NCBI GenBank assembly: GCA_007449985.2
Contig: VIIQ02000555.1
Location: forward strand, 558,001 to 622,000
DNA length: 64,000 nt
Reading direction: 5' to 3'
Source of the DNA: Desmodesmus armatus
Lineage: Eukaryota > Chlorophyta > Chlorophyceae > Sphaeropleales > Scenedesmaceae
Of this stretch, positions 1-12,599 are shown piece by piece. Numbering within the stretch: the stretch's first letter is position 1; each line of letters starts with the position of its first letter. The notes under the pieces are model-generated. The model saw only the letters and a program-made list of their open reading frames with translations. It was not told the DNA's origin and ran no database searches. A program made the position numbers and the translations under genes.

Positions 1-2120
1 TTGCTCCGTAAGTCTGTAAGCTTGTCATGGTGTGTTGGCCAGCTACCTTCAGGTTTGGGTTGCTGCGCTAGCATGCAGCAGACATGTGAGCGAACTTGTG
101 AACTTGTGAGCCAATTTGGCCCACCATGTTCTTCTGCTGACGACAATTTGCTGGTTGTGACTGACATTGGCCAACGCCCGGCGGACCTGACCGCGCAGGC
201 ATTGCCTGGCACACATGCTCAACAGCAGCAGCAGCGGAAGGACGATGTCACAGTGGAGTGCGCCAGCAAACACACAGCATCTGAACACAGCTGCAGAAGT
301 GACGCAACCAGCACAGGACGGGGGCCATCTTTACAAAGCCCAGCCTTCAAATGCGGCTTGTGATGCACACTCAGTGTGCTGCAGCATACAAACCAACATC
401 CTTTGCTTCCATCACCACAAACAAAGACACAAGCAAAATGGCATCAGCAGCAGCAGCAGCAGCCACCCCTGCTGTGTGGGGGTTGTACTGAGGGGCCATC
501 TCTCTCTGGTTGGGTCCCTTCTCTGACCGAATTTCAGTGTCAATTGCAGCACAAGTGGTTGCCAACTATGTGTACAGGTGACACGTGACAGCCACGACCC
601 CCTCAAGCAGCAGCGGCCACCAGAGCAGCATCAGCAGCCACTGGCTTGACAGCGCCTCACGCTGGACGTTCCTGTTGGTGGGATGTGAAGCTTCTTCGGC
701 TCCCATTGAAGGCGCTGTCCTCATAGGGGACATAAGGCGCATGAGGTGAAGACAGGACTTGTGTGTGTTTGCAAGCATATTGGCGTTGCAGCTGAATAAA
801 CTCAGTTGCACTTGCTGTGCACCCCAGGCTTTGGGAGGTGGGAGCTGCCTTGCAGCATCACTGCCCTGTGGTTGTTTGAAACACCAACCCGCGTAACACC
901 TCCTTGAGAGTGCCAAACCCAAGCGGTACGCTTGGCTAGGCAAAGCCTCCGCCGACAAGTCCCATCTGCCTCCGCGCTGCGTGGCAAAGCTATTTGCATG
1001 CCTACAGCACCAACGGCACTCGGACAGCTGTGTGCGAGCATGTTTGGCTCACCCAGCTAGGAGCTGGAGCTGCAATAGGTTGTGGCTAAGTTTGGGTGTC
1101 CGAGGCGTCGCCATGGTGGCTGGTGTCCCTGCGGGTCAAATTGAGTGCACTCAGCCCTGTAGCTGTGTCCCCTTGTCCAGGCTGCAACCACAGCGCTGAC
1201 ATTATGTGGTGAACTCCGTGGGTTCTGTAGTGGTGCGTGTGCGCATGTGGTGGACACATGCTGGGTCAATGCTGTGACAGTATCAGCTCTTTGAATCTCA
1301 GGCGGGGCACGCAAAGGGGCTGCCAGCCTCAACTACTGACGGCTGTGGCCTACTGTAGCCAAAGATAGTGACACCACACTGACTCATACTACAAGTCATA
1401 GTATGAGACCGCATGGAAAACAAGTACACCTTGCCGTTGCCGGTATCCAACCTGCCTGACTGTGCATCGTGTGCGCTGGCCCTTGCTGACTTGCCATCTT
1501 CATGTAAATGTCGGAAGTTGAACACGAGTGATAGATGACAGACCCCCACAATTGTGAACTTCAATTACATCGCCCCCTCCCCCATAGCACAACACATGAA
1601 CACTCACACACACAACACATGAACACTCACACACATGGAAACTGCAGGTGAAGCGATAGGCATGTAGGCCTGCCCTAGGGCAGAACTGTAAGCAGCTGAA
1701 TGCAACTGCTACATGGACACACTGCTGCTGACGCGTGCTAGCAACTGTGCACTCGTACTGCATATGTGCACTCAAACTGCATAGTGCTGAGCTGGTGGGC
1801 CCCCCTGAGCCACGCAACAGTTCCAACCAAGGCTCAACCCACTGCACAGTTGCCTGGGTCTTGGCCTAGGTCACTCAGGGCCTGTCCACAGAGAGTGGGC
1901 TCCAAACAGCAAGAAAATGATACCACCCACAATCTGCAAAGGCAGCAGCAGCAATAGCAGTAGGCGGTCAGTCAACAGCGCTCACTAGCTCCCGCCCCCA
2001 TGCATTATTTAAGCTCCTGTCTGGCCCCAACACCTCAGCATCACAAACATCTTGCCCTTTACCAGCTACTGCACGCACTTTCTTGCAGGCACTGAAAGCA
2101 CAGCTGCTTTTGCAACTCAC
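1..2120. other. No supportable gene; short satellite-like repeats
   Basis: All open frames here are short, overlap on both strands and lack recognisable domains or convincing exon borders. A small direct repeat (unit about 22 bases, ACAACACATGAACACTCACA) occurs twice around 1588-1634. The missing last exon of the GDT1 gene to the right may lie in the end of this stretch. Confidence 0.5.
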
Positions 2121-2246
2121 AATTCACCAGCAGAAATTGCAATGCTGAACGGCTTCTAAAACTGCAAACAGCCATGCCAAGCCCCCCAACCTCCTATCCA
2201 GTCACACCCTTCCGATACGTGGCTGCAACATTCAACCCATGCTCAC

Positions 2247-4579
2247 CCCAACAAGCTTCTCATCGATGTGCTCAGCCAAGTGCTTGCCGCCCAGCACAGC
2301 CGCCCCCGTGCAGGCAGCATGGCCCACGATGCTGCCAATAATCACACCTAACACATCCGCCTGGGCAGCCAACCTGCAGCCAGCAGCATAGCAGTGTGAA
2401 CAGCTGTGAGTCATGCACTGTCTAATTGCATGCCGAACAAGATATTGGTGTTGCATCAGAGTGTGCAAGTAGCTAGCTACAGCGAGTCCAGCAAAGAAAG
2501 GGACTGTTGCATGCAATGCATGCTGCCGTCACTCCTAGAGATTACCCAGACTGTGTGCAGTGGGTGCAGCAAGACCCTGCAGACCACACACTATTTGAAG
2601 ACAGCTGCTCAATCACTCAAATAGGTGATATTGGAGGCTGAGTGGTGCTGATTGGCAATACAGCACAGCACAGCACAGCACAGCAATGCAAAGCATCCTG
2701 CTGAAGAGCTGCTGCACCAGAAATGCTGCCCCCCCCCCCCCCGACATTGACTGCTACACGATTCTGGCCGTCAGCAGTGCCTGCTGGGCCGCACACCCCT
2801 CCAAGCCACATGTTCCCCACTGGCACTGACAGCTACACCGATGTTACACACATGCAAAGCTGTTGACTTGCACACTGCTCACACATGCCTCTCATCCACT
2901 GCCAACCAGCCCTGTCCTAGCCCTACCCTTAGCCCTCCATTGCTGTTGCGCCCGTCAGCATCCCTGGTGTCATTTCCACACCCTTCAGTAAACCCCGCCT
3001 CATGCGAGTCTCACACCCCTTCACTGCCCCTCTGCTGTTGTGCTGCGCACACACCCGTCATACCCTTCAGCAACCCCCTCCTCTGCCCCCTGCTGTTGCC
3101 AACAGCAGTGCTGCACACCCCTCCTCAACACCCCTCAGCGACCCCCTCAGCCGCCCCTGTGCTGTTGTGCTGCACACCTCTCTTCAGCCCCCCCCCCCGC
3201 CCCCCGCCTGCTGCCCCCCTCCCTGCTCACCCAATGGTTGCAATTTGGCTGCGGTCGCCCCACTCTGCTAGGAATGTGAGTGTGAAGGCCTTGAGGAAGA
3301 CTGGTGAGAAGAGCATGTACAGCAGCCGCGTGAGCGCCTTGTTTGACTTCTTCTCGTCCTCTCCTACCAGGCTGCGTTTGCTGCCGCTGTTGTTGCTGCC
3401 GCTGAGCTCCTGCTCCACTTGGTCCAATTCAGACTCGCCACCCTTCTCACACATGTCACACGAATTGCAGGAAGTAACAAGGTGGCAGCAAACGGGCAAG
3501 GGGTAAGTGGGGCTCAGCAGGGAAGGAGGCACTGGGAACGTATGGCATGACAAGCTTGCAAACACCAGGTTCCTGCTGCACAGAGGGCGTTTGCAGTCAG
3601 CCTTGCCCCTTGCTCGCAGGGCCACCCGGCTGCTCCGGCGATCGACGGCCGACGAGCGTTGACATGAACATTGCTTCAACATGACATGCACACAGCCTAG
3701 GTGGCGGCTGCAGGCAGTGTGTGTCCCACACCCAGACAGCTGCTGGCCCTCTCACCTCTTCACCAAAGAAGGTGTCATACAGTGTTTTGAAGCCAAAAAA
3801 GAAGAACAGTGTTGTGGCTGCATAATGCGTGTAGGTCTTGGAGATCTGCAGGCAGGCAAGGTAGGGCATCAGTTGCAGAGCCATGCAGCCAATGTAGGCC
3901 CACACCGTTCAGGACCAACTGCCACACAGTAAGTCGCTGTCAGAGCAAAGCTACTGCTGGCAATAACGCAACCAGCAAAGAAGCACAGCATCGGTCATCC
4001 GCCTGGCTCTGGCACCTACCAGGTTGGGTGCTGCCCAGCCCAGCAGTGCAGACAGCACTGTCATGGCAGCCAGCGCAGCCAATGCTCCAGCAAATACCTG
4101 CACATGCCAAGCACATGTCAGCAGCGTGTGGCATGTGCAACAAGGATTTTCCCTGTCTGTGTGTCAACTGCGCAGCCAGCAGACAAGGGCGCCGTGGGTG
4201 CCGGCTAGAGAGCTTGAGACGCACCGTCCAGCGGGAGTTGCGCATGGCCATGACTGCTGCTATGAAAAAGGTTTTGTCGCCGATTTCAGATGCTCCTATG
4301 ACACCTGCAGCACACAAGGAGATTGATTGAGGGGAAGCTTGAAGCAGCAGTAGAATACCCTACCCAACCACCTGAAAAGCAGGCTGAAAGACAGTCTGGA
4401 GGTCTGGCAGCCTCCTTACAGTGCAGAAACTCACCTATGGCTTTGACTAAAGCTTCCAAGAAGCGGCTGCCTGCTGTGGCTGTCATGGTTCCTACTTTTG
4501 TTGTGGTGCTGTTGGCAAGCTGATCTATGAGCGGCCTCGCGAGAAGGGACCTAAGGCTGCCAGCGGCTGCTGCCTGCAT
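2247..4579 (-). CDS. GDT1: GDT1/UPF0016 (TMEM165-like) Mn2+/Ca2+ transporter, 3' end unresolved
   Basis: Six spliced exons read 4579-4435, 4304-4225, 4097-4020, 3845-3756, 3445-3231 and 2373-2247, with matching phases at every join (735 nt, 245 codons). The product carries both signature copies of the family: GASEIGDKTFFIAAV in exon 2 and TFLAEWGDRSQIATIG across the end of exon 5, each with the acidic E-x-G-D-K/R motif thought to line the cation path. Between them are the expected helices (VLSALLGWAAPNL, then THYAATTLFFFFG) and a hydrophilic charged loop. Exon 6 gives the penultimate helix region (VLGVIIGSIVGHAACTG). In plants and algae this family moves Mn2+ or Ca2+ across chloroplast or Golgi membranes. 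The start chosen is the first in-frame ATG. Its N-terminus is short, so an upstream exon with a transit peptide is possible. The last exon (final helix) was not placed; a candidate ends near 2124. The acceptor of exon 5 is the weakest join. Confidence 0.88.
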
Positions 4580-5785
4580 CTTTAGCACTGCTGGCTTGTG
4601 TGCATTTGCAGATAAGGGGCCCTTGAGGCAACCGCAACCAACTCCCACGTTTTCACACGTCAAACCTCGGGCGAACAAATGTCGATTCTGAAGGTAGAGG
4701 ATGTCCAGAGTACAAGGGGGCAACCGACGAAATGTTGAACCAAACCACCTGTGACAGATAGGGCTTGTGTGCAGGGTATATACTTACACTACAGGCTGGG
4801 CTGCTGCTCTGGAGCTCCTCCTTGGATTATCGTGCTCACAACATTTCAACATCATCATCTGTCCTTGTGCATCTGCTCCTGTGATCTGCTCCTGTGCATG
4901 TGACATGCTCCTGTCACATGTGCCACATGCAACCTGTGCCAGGCTGGCCTATGCCCTTGCGGCATGCAGTACACGCTTAGGTATCATCACGGCCCCAAGA
5001 TGCCCCTCTATACACACTGCTGATGATGTGCTGCTGCCCAGCACATGGTAGAAGTGGTAACTGGCCCAAACAGACCAGCACTGCGGTCCAGCAGTACGGC
5101 AGTCATGGTCACAGCGCCTGCCCAGTACCTGCTCGACCCAGAGCAACAGAGGGCTTCTTGAATCCGACACGCGACTGTTGTGCAAACTGCATTGAAGAAA
5201 CCATTGCCTCACCCAACAATTTGGCACTGCTGGGCCTGCTTGAAGCCCCCCAGAGCAGCCAGGAAAAACAATTCAGAACACCTGTCATCTGCAAGTTTTT
5301 ATCCAATTTGAAAACCTGGCATGGCCTTACACCTCCAGCTTGAACACAGACAACAGCCACCAAATGCAAACTAGTCCCCACATGCGCAAGAGAGTTTGAG
5401 CAGGCAGCAACGGATTCATGCTGAGAGGACAAGCAGCCACGTGTAGCGCTGCAGATGCAACAAACAATCTTGAGCTGTGAAAAACCACCCACACACAAAC
5501 TGCATGCAGCACTCCGAGAGGTTCACCACACAGTGTGGCAGTCAGGCGCTCAAGCGCTGTTCACCTGCGCCGCCACCGCCACTTGGAGTGACAGATGACG
5601 CAGGGGCGTCCAACACTCCGTGTCAGATGGAAAGAGGAGCATGTATCGACTGCGCATCATATCAAGGGTCTCCTCCCATAAGCCAGGACCTCAGCATAAC
5701 TAAACCCCCAGTTGGTCAATAGTGTGATGGACGGATGTGGCTGTTGGAAGCAACCCACACAGCCACACCCAAGCCCCACAAGGGA
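4580..5785. other. Intergenic: GDT1 upstream region and 3' flank of the CRAL-TRIO gene
   Basis: About 1.2 kb with no recognisable coding exon. An open minus frame continues upstream of the chosen GDT1 ATG to about 4720, so the GDT1 5' UTR or an upstream exon could lie here. Confidence 0.5.
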
Positions 5786-7742
5786 TTAGACAGGCCTGGC
5801 TTTCACAGCTACAGCCTGCTGCTGTAGTTTGCTGCTGGCCGGCAGGCCTCCTGCTGCTGCTGCCGGTGCTAACTGCCCGTCAACTTCCAAGTCAAACTCC
5901 TCCTCTGCATCAAAGAACTCCAGGTCATCTTCTTCATCACTGTATGCTGCATTGGGCCCGCTGCTGTCATCTGCACTGGGAGCCTCACTGGCTTCGCTGG
6001 CTGCTGAAGTTATGTTCAAGCCAGCCGCCGCTGCTGCTGCTAGCTTGGCTGCACGCAGCTCCGGCAGATGCGGGTAGGGCGGCAGCTTGAAGCGGCGCAC
6101 TGCTTCCCGGATAGGCAGCAGCTCCGCTGTACCGCCATACTGCTGCGGCAGCACCTGCACAGCAGTAAAAAACACTTGCGGACGTGACACATTGACCTAC
6201 ACCACATGCCAAAATGCAAGCGCCATGCGTGTGCATACTGCACGCCAGTGCAACAGCACAAGTTGCAGTGGTCACTTGCTGCGGCTGCTGTTGCTGCTGC
6301 TGCTTGAGGTCTGCCTACCTCTGGTGGCACCGCCTGCTGCAGCTGCTGCAGGTCTGATGGGTCTATGACCTTGATCTTGCTGCGGGTGACCTCAGGCAGT
6401 AGGCCTTTCAGGCTGTTCCACAGGCCCCAGAACACAGAGGGAGGGTTGTAGAAGTACAGTGCATCCAGCCGCTCCACATAGTGCTGACCCAGCAGACCCT
6501 ACCAACACGGCCAGGAGCAGCAGCAGCAGCAGCAGCAGCGGCAGCAGCAGCCATTGCAACACTGAGAGAACCCTCTAAAAAGTGCAGCTAGTACGTAATA
6601 CACTCAGATGCCAATGCAAATGATAAGTACAGACCCGGCTTGCTGCATTTGCATTGTTTCCCTGTAAGCAGCCCAACCCTGCCAGTGGTTATCACATTTA
6701 CCAAGTGACAATGGAGGGTGTCTTGGGCTACTTCAAAGTTGACAGTCCTGAGGAAAAGGAAGGACACGACAATGTGATGCCAGCAAGCAGCTACGCTGCA
6801 ACTGACTCCAGCCACGGAAGGCTGGCAGCACTGGCTGTTGCATCATGGCATGATGCCGCTGTGAGCTCGTGCCCTACCAGGATCATGCGCATGGCTGCAA
6901 CATCCATGTTGGCGTAGGAGGCGCCAGTCATGTCAAACATGCTGACCGTCCGACCCCGGGGATTGAGCTGAGGGTCACACAGCGCCACCTGCAGCAGCAG
7001 CAGCAGCATCAGCCGCGTTGGTCAAGCCACAAGATCCCGCTCACAGTCAACTAATCAGCTACTCATTCTGAAACCCTACATGCCTACGAGCAAGTCAACT
7101 GCAGTGACAGTCGACCATACGTGCAGCTACTGACTGCCGTGGTGGCTCCCATCATCCCACTTCAAGCAAGGGGGTAACTTCAGAAATGCCGGGTGCTTGG
7201 TGAGCCAGGCAATGTCAGAGTGGCTGCAGCGACTGTGCTCACCATTGCGTTCATGGTGTAGCAGACGAACAGCTTCATGTTTTTGAGTGCCTTCTTGTCT
7301 GCTACATGGTCTGCCACACGGACAATCGCCAGAGCCCTGCCTGTGCTGTCAGTGCCCTGCAGGAATATCTTCTCATTCTGCAGCGGCCCTGGGATCCACT
7401 CCTGCAGGTACACACACGGGCACCAGTGCCAGCACACAACACATGCAAACCTATGTCACACACTCGGGGTGCATGGTCACGTAGCACAGTGACCCCATGT
7501 AGATATCTGTGATGTCCAGAGGCGTGGCAATTCACGTCCTCACTGCGAGTGGTGAGGCAAGGTCTGCAGGAAACTGTTATGCCTGGTCGCCTGCCACAAT
7601 TGCGGATGCAGAGCCTGGTCAGAGAGCTGCAAGCATTTGCAGGCCCCAGTGTGCGATCGCTTCAATGTCTGGTTGTGTGAGAGCCAGCTGTGGAGGTCAT
7701 GAGGCACGCAAGCACCTCGTGCTGGCTGCAGCACAGCCACGA

Positions 7743-7778
<36 letters not shown>

Positions 7779-8343
7779 GGTCTCACACCTCGTCAATGTA
7801 GCCATGTGGCATGACATGTGCCCGCCAACCCGCATGCTTGATGATGCACTGGTGTGTCAGCGGGACATCCCACTCGCGCGCAAACAGCCAGCGGCGCAGG
7901 TAGGCATCTGATGTGCAGTCCTCAACAGAGGTAAGCTCCCCACCTGTTGCAGACACATGTTGGCATCTCCCAGGCTGTATGTGGCGATCCATGCTGGTAC
8001 TAGTGTGTTAATTCATGCTGGTACTGGTCTGGCGCGATTATGCCGCCAACATTGGCTTGCACCTCGTGTTTACACAGCATATGCCAAAGGTGTGTCACCC
8101 CAGTGTCGATCTGCCCACTCTGCTGAGGACTCTCAGCCAGTACCCCATGGATCACTAGGCTGCAGGACACTCGTGACCATTGCTACTGTTGTGCTCACCT
8201 TGTACCAGCTGCTGTGCTGCCTGTTGCCCGTCAGGAGAGAGCAAAAGCTGTCTCAACTGTGTTGCTGCTTTCTGTTCCTTCTCCTCCCTCTTCTTCGCGG
8301 CTGCTGCAGGGTCCTTCTCCTTGGCCGAAAACCAGGCTGACAT
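5786..8343 (-). CDS. CRAL-TRIO (Sec14-like) lipid-binding protein
   Basis: Six exons with consistent phases: 8343-8199, 7943-7789, 7401-7243, 6988-6878, 6498-6319 and 6154-5786, giving 372 residues. Residues 1-48 are a Lys/Glu/Ala-rich lead. The CRAL-TRIO N-terminal helical part follows (DAYLRRWLFAREWDVP, then a WR pair). The lipid-binding fold then shows FLQGTDSTGRALAIVR, MFDMTGASYANMD, the Sec14 core ERLDALYFYNPPSVFWGLW and the closing LPQQYGGTAELLP. The C-terminal tail is Ala-rich and ends in a strongly acidic patch (about residues 322-343). Such proteins bind and transfer phosphatidylinositol or other hydrophobic ligands between membranes. No GOLD domain or membrane segment is present. 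The start is the ATG of MSAWFSAKEKD; another in-frame ATG lies 14 codons upstream. The gene is head-to-head with the signal peptidase gene. Confidence 0.9.
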
Positions 8344-9173
8344 GGGAGCTGTCGAGATAAAGTGTGTGCCTGTTCGCACCCTCACCAGCCTGGCAACACT
8401 GCTTCGAGCGCGAAGCTGTGTGAGCTTGAAGGGAACGCCCTGTGCTGCTGTGTCTGACTACTTGTAAAGCAATCAGATTAATGTACACCGTGAATGATGA
8501 TGTTTCACCACCTGGCGGTTGGTGTGACATTGGTAACCAACTGACCGTGTCTTGCAGCCGAGATGAGACGGGGCGAGTACATGCATGGTGTATTGTGTCT
8601 GCTGTGTGATCAGTGGCTTGTGGTGACTAGGATCCGCCCACTTCAAATCAGATCCTCCACAGCAGGACAGCAGCAGCATGCAGTCCTGTGGTCTGATGCA
8701 CAGGCCCCTGGCCACAGCACACAGATTCCAGAAGTCACAAATCAGTTTACATCTTGCCAACAGGTGAGCCAGCATGTGCATATCTCTCCCATTCCATCAT
8801 GGCACATTTGCTGCTGCTGCCGCTGCTGCTTCAGTTAGCATGTTCACCCTCGTCGTTTTCTTCATCTGACAAGTGGACACTGACCATCGTCACTGCAGGC
8901 TCAGCCCTCGTCTCAGTATACACACATGCAGAGCGAATGGTGCCAAGCCAGGTATGCCAGCACGCTGCCAGGCTGTTCATCTCAGCAGCTCATCCTTGCA
9001 GGACACACAGAACACACCCACAGCGCACCACCTCGGGCGTGGCTTTTATCGCATGCGTGTTCAGTTAGTCAATATCAGCCTCAAGAGGCTTCTGTGGGCT
9101 GGACTGCTGCCGCTAGGCTGGCAGGGTTGAGCAGACCACACTCTTGTTGTTGCTGCCGCTGCATGTGCTGCAG
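8344..9173. promoter_or_regulatory. Shared divergent upstream region (CRAL-TRIO / signal peptidase)
   Basis: The CRAL-TRIO gene leaves to the left and the signal peptidase gene to the right, so both promoters should lie here. The missing first exon of the signal peptidase (start codon, transit peptide) must also be here. An ATG at 8799 followed by a Leu-rich then Ser-rich stretch is a candidate, but I could not connect it by a phase-consistent splice. No TATA-like box stands out. Confidence 0.45.
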
Positions 9174-11155
9174 GTGAAGCGCCACAGGTCAAAGCAGTGG
9201 AGCCAGAGCAGCAGCCAACGCAGCAGCAGGAGCAGCAGCAACAGCAGCAGCAGCAAGGGGGCGACGGGGATGATGGTTACTTCAGGTTCCTAGGGCTGAA
9301 GATCAGCAAGGATGACCTGCTGACCATTACACTGGCGCTGGCCATTTCATATGGCATTCGCTGGTGAGAAGCAGCTGCTGTTTGCTCAAACAAAACACGG
9401 TGTTGCTCAGCTGCGTTGTGCTCACCAACAGCTGGTGCTCACCAGCTGCCTTGTGCTCATCAAAACAGCAGCAGGGGGCTAAGCAACAGCACGCCCAGCG
9501 TCATGTGCAGCGTATGTCAGCTTCTGCGATAGCCCATGTATGCAGCCAGTCTGGGCAGCCGTTGCAGGTGCAACAGCACGTTTGTGAAGAAGCAAGAGCT
9601 TGTTCAGGGGGGGTGTCTGTGCCACAGGAAGCAGCAGTAATGGGCCATCGTAGCAGTGAGCTTGCTTGCATCTGTTGATATGGATCCCTTTGTGTTGGCT
9701 GCGTTTTCAGGTTTATTGCAGAGCCCCGGTTCATCCCGTCACTGTCGATGTACCCCACATTTGACATTGGGGACAGGCTGATTGCTGAGAAGCTGACATA
9801 CAGGTTCAGCAGGTGAGCAGCAGTGCACTCAGCCTCAGTGTGCTCATGAGCTCATGAGCTTCAAACAGCAGCTGACTGGCTGGCTGGCTGGCAGGGCCTT
9901 CTGTTTGCCACCATCCAAGCCCATGAGTACTTCCAGGCCACACAGCTGCAGTCAGTTATGTGCGACGTTTTGTGTTCTCCCGCACAGAGGCACCCTAGCT
10001 CAGCAAGCCGTCAGCTAGACACTCAGATAGCAGTGCTGCCGTTTGGCAGCAATTGTGCCGGCACCCTCACTGTTGCACACACATCACTACAACGGCCACC
10101 GTCAAGGTATCTTCCCCTTCTAGTATCACTCCCTCGTGACCAATCTTGGCATGCATGCATGTTTGTGACAATGCTACCGCAGGCCTCCCGTCCCTGGAGA
10201 TGTCATCATCTTCCACCCCGTTGAGGGTGTGGGCAGCAAGGACCTGTTTGGTGACAACGTGTTCATCAAGCGGGTGGTGGCAGTGGAGGGAGACACAGTG
10301 GAGGTGAGGCAGCTGCGGCCTGTACCCAGTCACAGTCGCCAGCATGTCACACCCCAAGATCGTGTGTTCTTTTCACAGGGAGGGTGCAAAAAGGGTCAAA
10401 TGGCCCTTAGCCAGCTTGTACATAGCACCATGACACAGTCTGGTAGGTGTGCAGGCTGACAAACAGCCCTCGTGCCAGTTTGATGTTGTGGGTATGGATT
10501 GTCAGCACTTGGCTCTTGCTGTTATGTGTGTCACCTGTGTTGAATGCATGTGCTTGTGCCCCTCAGGTGCACGATGGGACCTTGTACGTCAATGGCGTGG
10601 CGCGTGACGAGCCCTTTATCTACCAGAAGCCTGCCTACACACTGGGCAAGCTGGTGGTGCCTCCTGGCGATGTGAGTTGCTTGGCAACCGACGGGGCCAC
10701 TGACTGGGCCGGAACCCACAGGGCGGTGTCGTGTTCGTCAGGCTATCGGGCACCCAATGCATTGGCATTGCCGGCTGCTGCCTGCCGGGCAGTCGCAGCA
10801 GGATGCTGCATAGAGGAAGGGATGGCACACAAGCACAAGTATTGTTCTTGTTCTCTCTTGGGCTCATTTTGCCACATGCTGTGATCACACCAACATCCCT
10901 TGCTCTGCTGTGCTGCCACCACAGGTATTCTGCCTAGGCGACAACCGCAACAACAGCTATGACGGGCATGTGTGGGGTCCCCTGCCCCGGGAGAACATCC
11001 TTGGCCGTGCTGTGTTCAAGTACTGGCCAGTGACCAAGGTTGGGCCCCTGCAGGATTACACAAAGTACATTGCCAGCCAAGCACCCCAGCTGACAGATGC
11101 GGCAGGCAGTCAGCTGCAGCCAGGCACTGCAGTGGCAGCGATGGCAGCTGAATAA
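9174..11155 (+). CDS. Type I signal peptidase, plastid/thylakoid (Plsp1/TPP) type; 5' exon missing
   Basis: Five exons join in phase: 9174-9363, 9711-9812, 10183-10303, 10567-10671 and 10925-11155. After a Gln-rich linker comes one membrane segment ([15 protein letters not shown]), then the S26 boxes in order. [14 protein letters not shown] carries the nucleophile Ser before Met. [15 protein letters not shown] carries the general-base Lys. [17 protein letters not shown] is the conserved C-terminal box. This is the bacterial LepB/plant chloroplast enzyme that cuts lumen-targeting and other N-terminal signals from translocated precursors, using a Ser/Lys dyad. The single anchor and the box sequence favour the thylakoid/envelope type over the mitochondrial Imp type. 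The first exon was not found: exon 1 as listed opens in mid-codon (phase 1). A continuous open frame back to 9131 leaves open that this exon starts slightly earlier. Confidence 0.92.
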
Positions 11156-11336
11156 GCTGCAAGGGTCTGGTACGTTTTTCTGTTCTGGTTTGTCCGTCTG
11201 TCTGTACAGGATCCTTGTGTGGCGTTGTTGTGGTGGCGTTTGTGAATCTTTTTACTGTGGTTGTACACAGCTTGTGAGGCAGGCTGGTTGTTGGTTGACG
11301 GTGCATGTCACCTGCTGCTGTGGGCTGGAATAAGGA

Positions 11337-11341
11337 TGTAA
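11337..11341 (+). terminator. TGTAA polyadenylation signal candidate
   Basis: TGTAA, the pentamer typical of chlorophyte 3' ends, lies about 180 bases after the signal peptidase stop codon. The position fits, but no transcript evidence is available. Confidence 0.45.
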
Positions 11342-12093
11342 CCTTTTTCATGCAGGATGAGGCTGCACAAACGGAATTGTGCCGTGGCTTCCAGGCTCTT
11401 CGTTGGGCATAGCATGCACCGGCAACACAGACAGCCAAAGTGCACAGTGTCCCCGGGATCAGCAAGGTAGCTGATGCCTTAATGCACGCCCAAGCAACCA
11501 TGTGGCATGACTGGGCGTTGCTGACAGTGGTCAAACATCTCATCGTGCCAGTATTCTACAATACTGAGTCCACTGCACACCACACATTGCTTCTGCGTTT
11601 GTAGTGGAATGCCCTTTTGTGAGCCTGTTGACAGCCATGGCTATGCCCTGTAAGGTGGATCACAGACATGGAAGTCTCTGGAAGTGTGCGTTTGGAAGCA
11701 CAGTGAGGCTGCCAGGTTGCACTGCTTTGAATCATGCCCGCAGGGATGATCTGACAGGGGCACACACTCACCATACGTTTCTCCTCAAGTGTGTGATGGA
11801 GATGGTCAGGGTCAGGGGGGTGGGGTGGGGTTCAGGGGGATGGGGGCGCGAAGTGGAGTGTCCGGAGCTATCTGCAGATTTGTCGCTCCATCCAGCATTG
11901 ACAGCAGCGGGTGTGCAAGCATTCAACTTGCCACATGGCCTCGTGCAGGGTTCAGACGTAAGTATATGGTGTGCAGGGCCACAGGTGCTTTCAGCATTGT
12001 TGGCAACTGGCTTGGCCAATGGCGACCGTGGTTTCCAGCCTTTGGAACTTGGTGGTACAGACGGACCCAACTACAGGTGTACATAGGTTTGAC

Positions 12094-12152
12094 TATCAAT
12101 ATATTGATATCACAGCATAGCGCTATCACAGCATAGCGCTATATAGCGCTAT
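12094..12152. repeat. Cluster of short perfect palindromes and a 16-bp direct repeat
   Basis: TATCAATATATTGATA (12094-12109) and a 20-bp palindrome built on AGCGCTATATAGCGCT (12133-12152) are both perfect inverted repeats. The 16-mer CACAGCATAGCGCTAT is repeated back-to-back at 12111 and 12127. The cluster is absent from the matching place in block B (about 21370-21420). Confidence 0.8.
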
Positions 12153-12599
12153 CACAGCACTGCCCTATGTTGTAGGGCTGCTCCTGCTTTCCTGACGCTG
12201 TGCAGGACTCATATGCAGCAGCACTATCACAATTCTGCATCCTCCCACAATACCACCGTGTGTGACACACAAAGACACATAGCTTAGAGGCATGCAGGCC
12301 CGTTGTTCCAAGGTACAGGATGACATCAGGAAACAACACTTTGGGTTTGGTGAGCATGTGCTGCTGCACTGCGAGAGCGCTGCGAATTGAAGAACCATGG
12401 AAGGATCGAACTTCCTTCCACAGCAGCGTGTGCAGCTGCTGTGGTAGCCAGCCAGGCAAGCTCAGTAGCACCCTTCACCAGCTTGGCAGTGACCAAAGCC
12501 AGATCATCAGGGTGGGCTCTTCCTCATGTTGTTGATGTGTTGAGGCTTGAGCCAGAAAGCGCTCCACAAGGGAGTTTTGGGTTGTTGGTTTTTTTGTGT

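Noticed and set aside
2841..3506. 221-codon plus frame (Pro/Ser/Leu-rich)
   Set aside because: It overlaps the GDT1 exon 5 antisense and a C-rich tract; no domain, and the minus strand carries the real exon.
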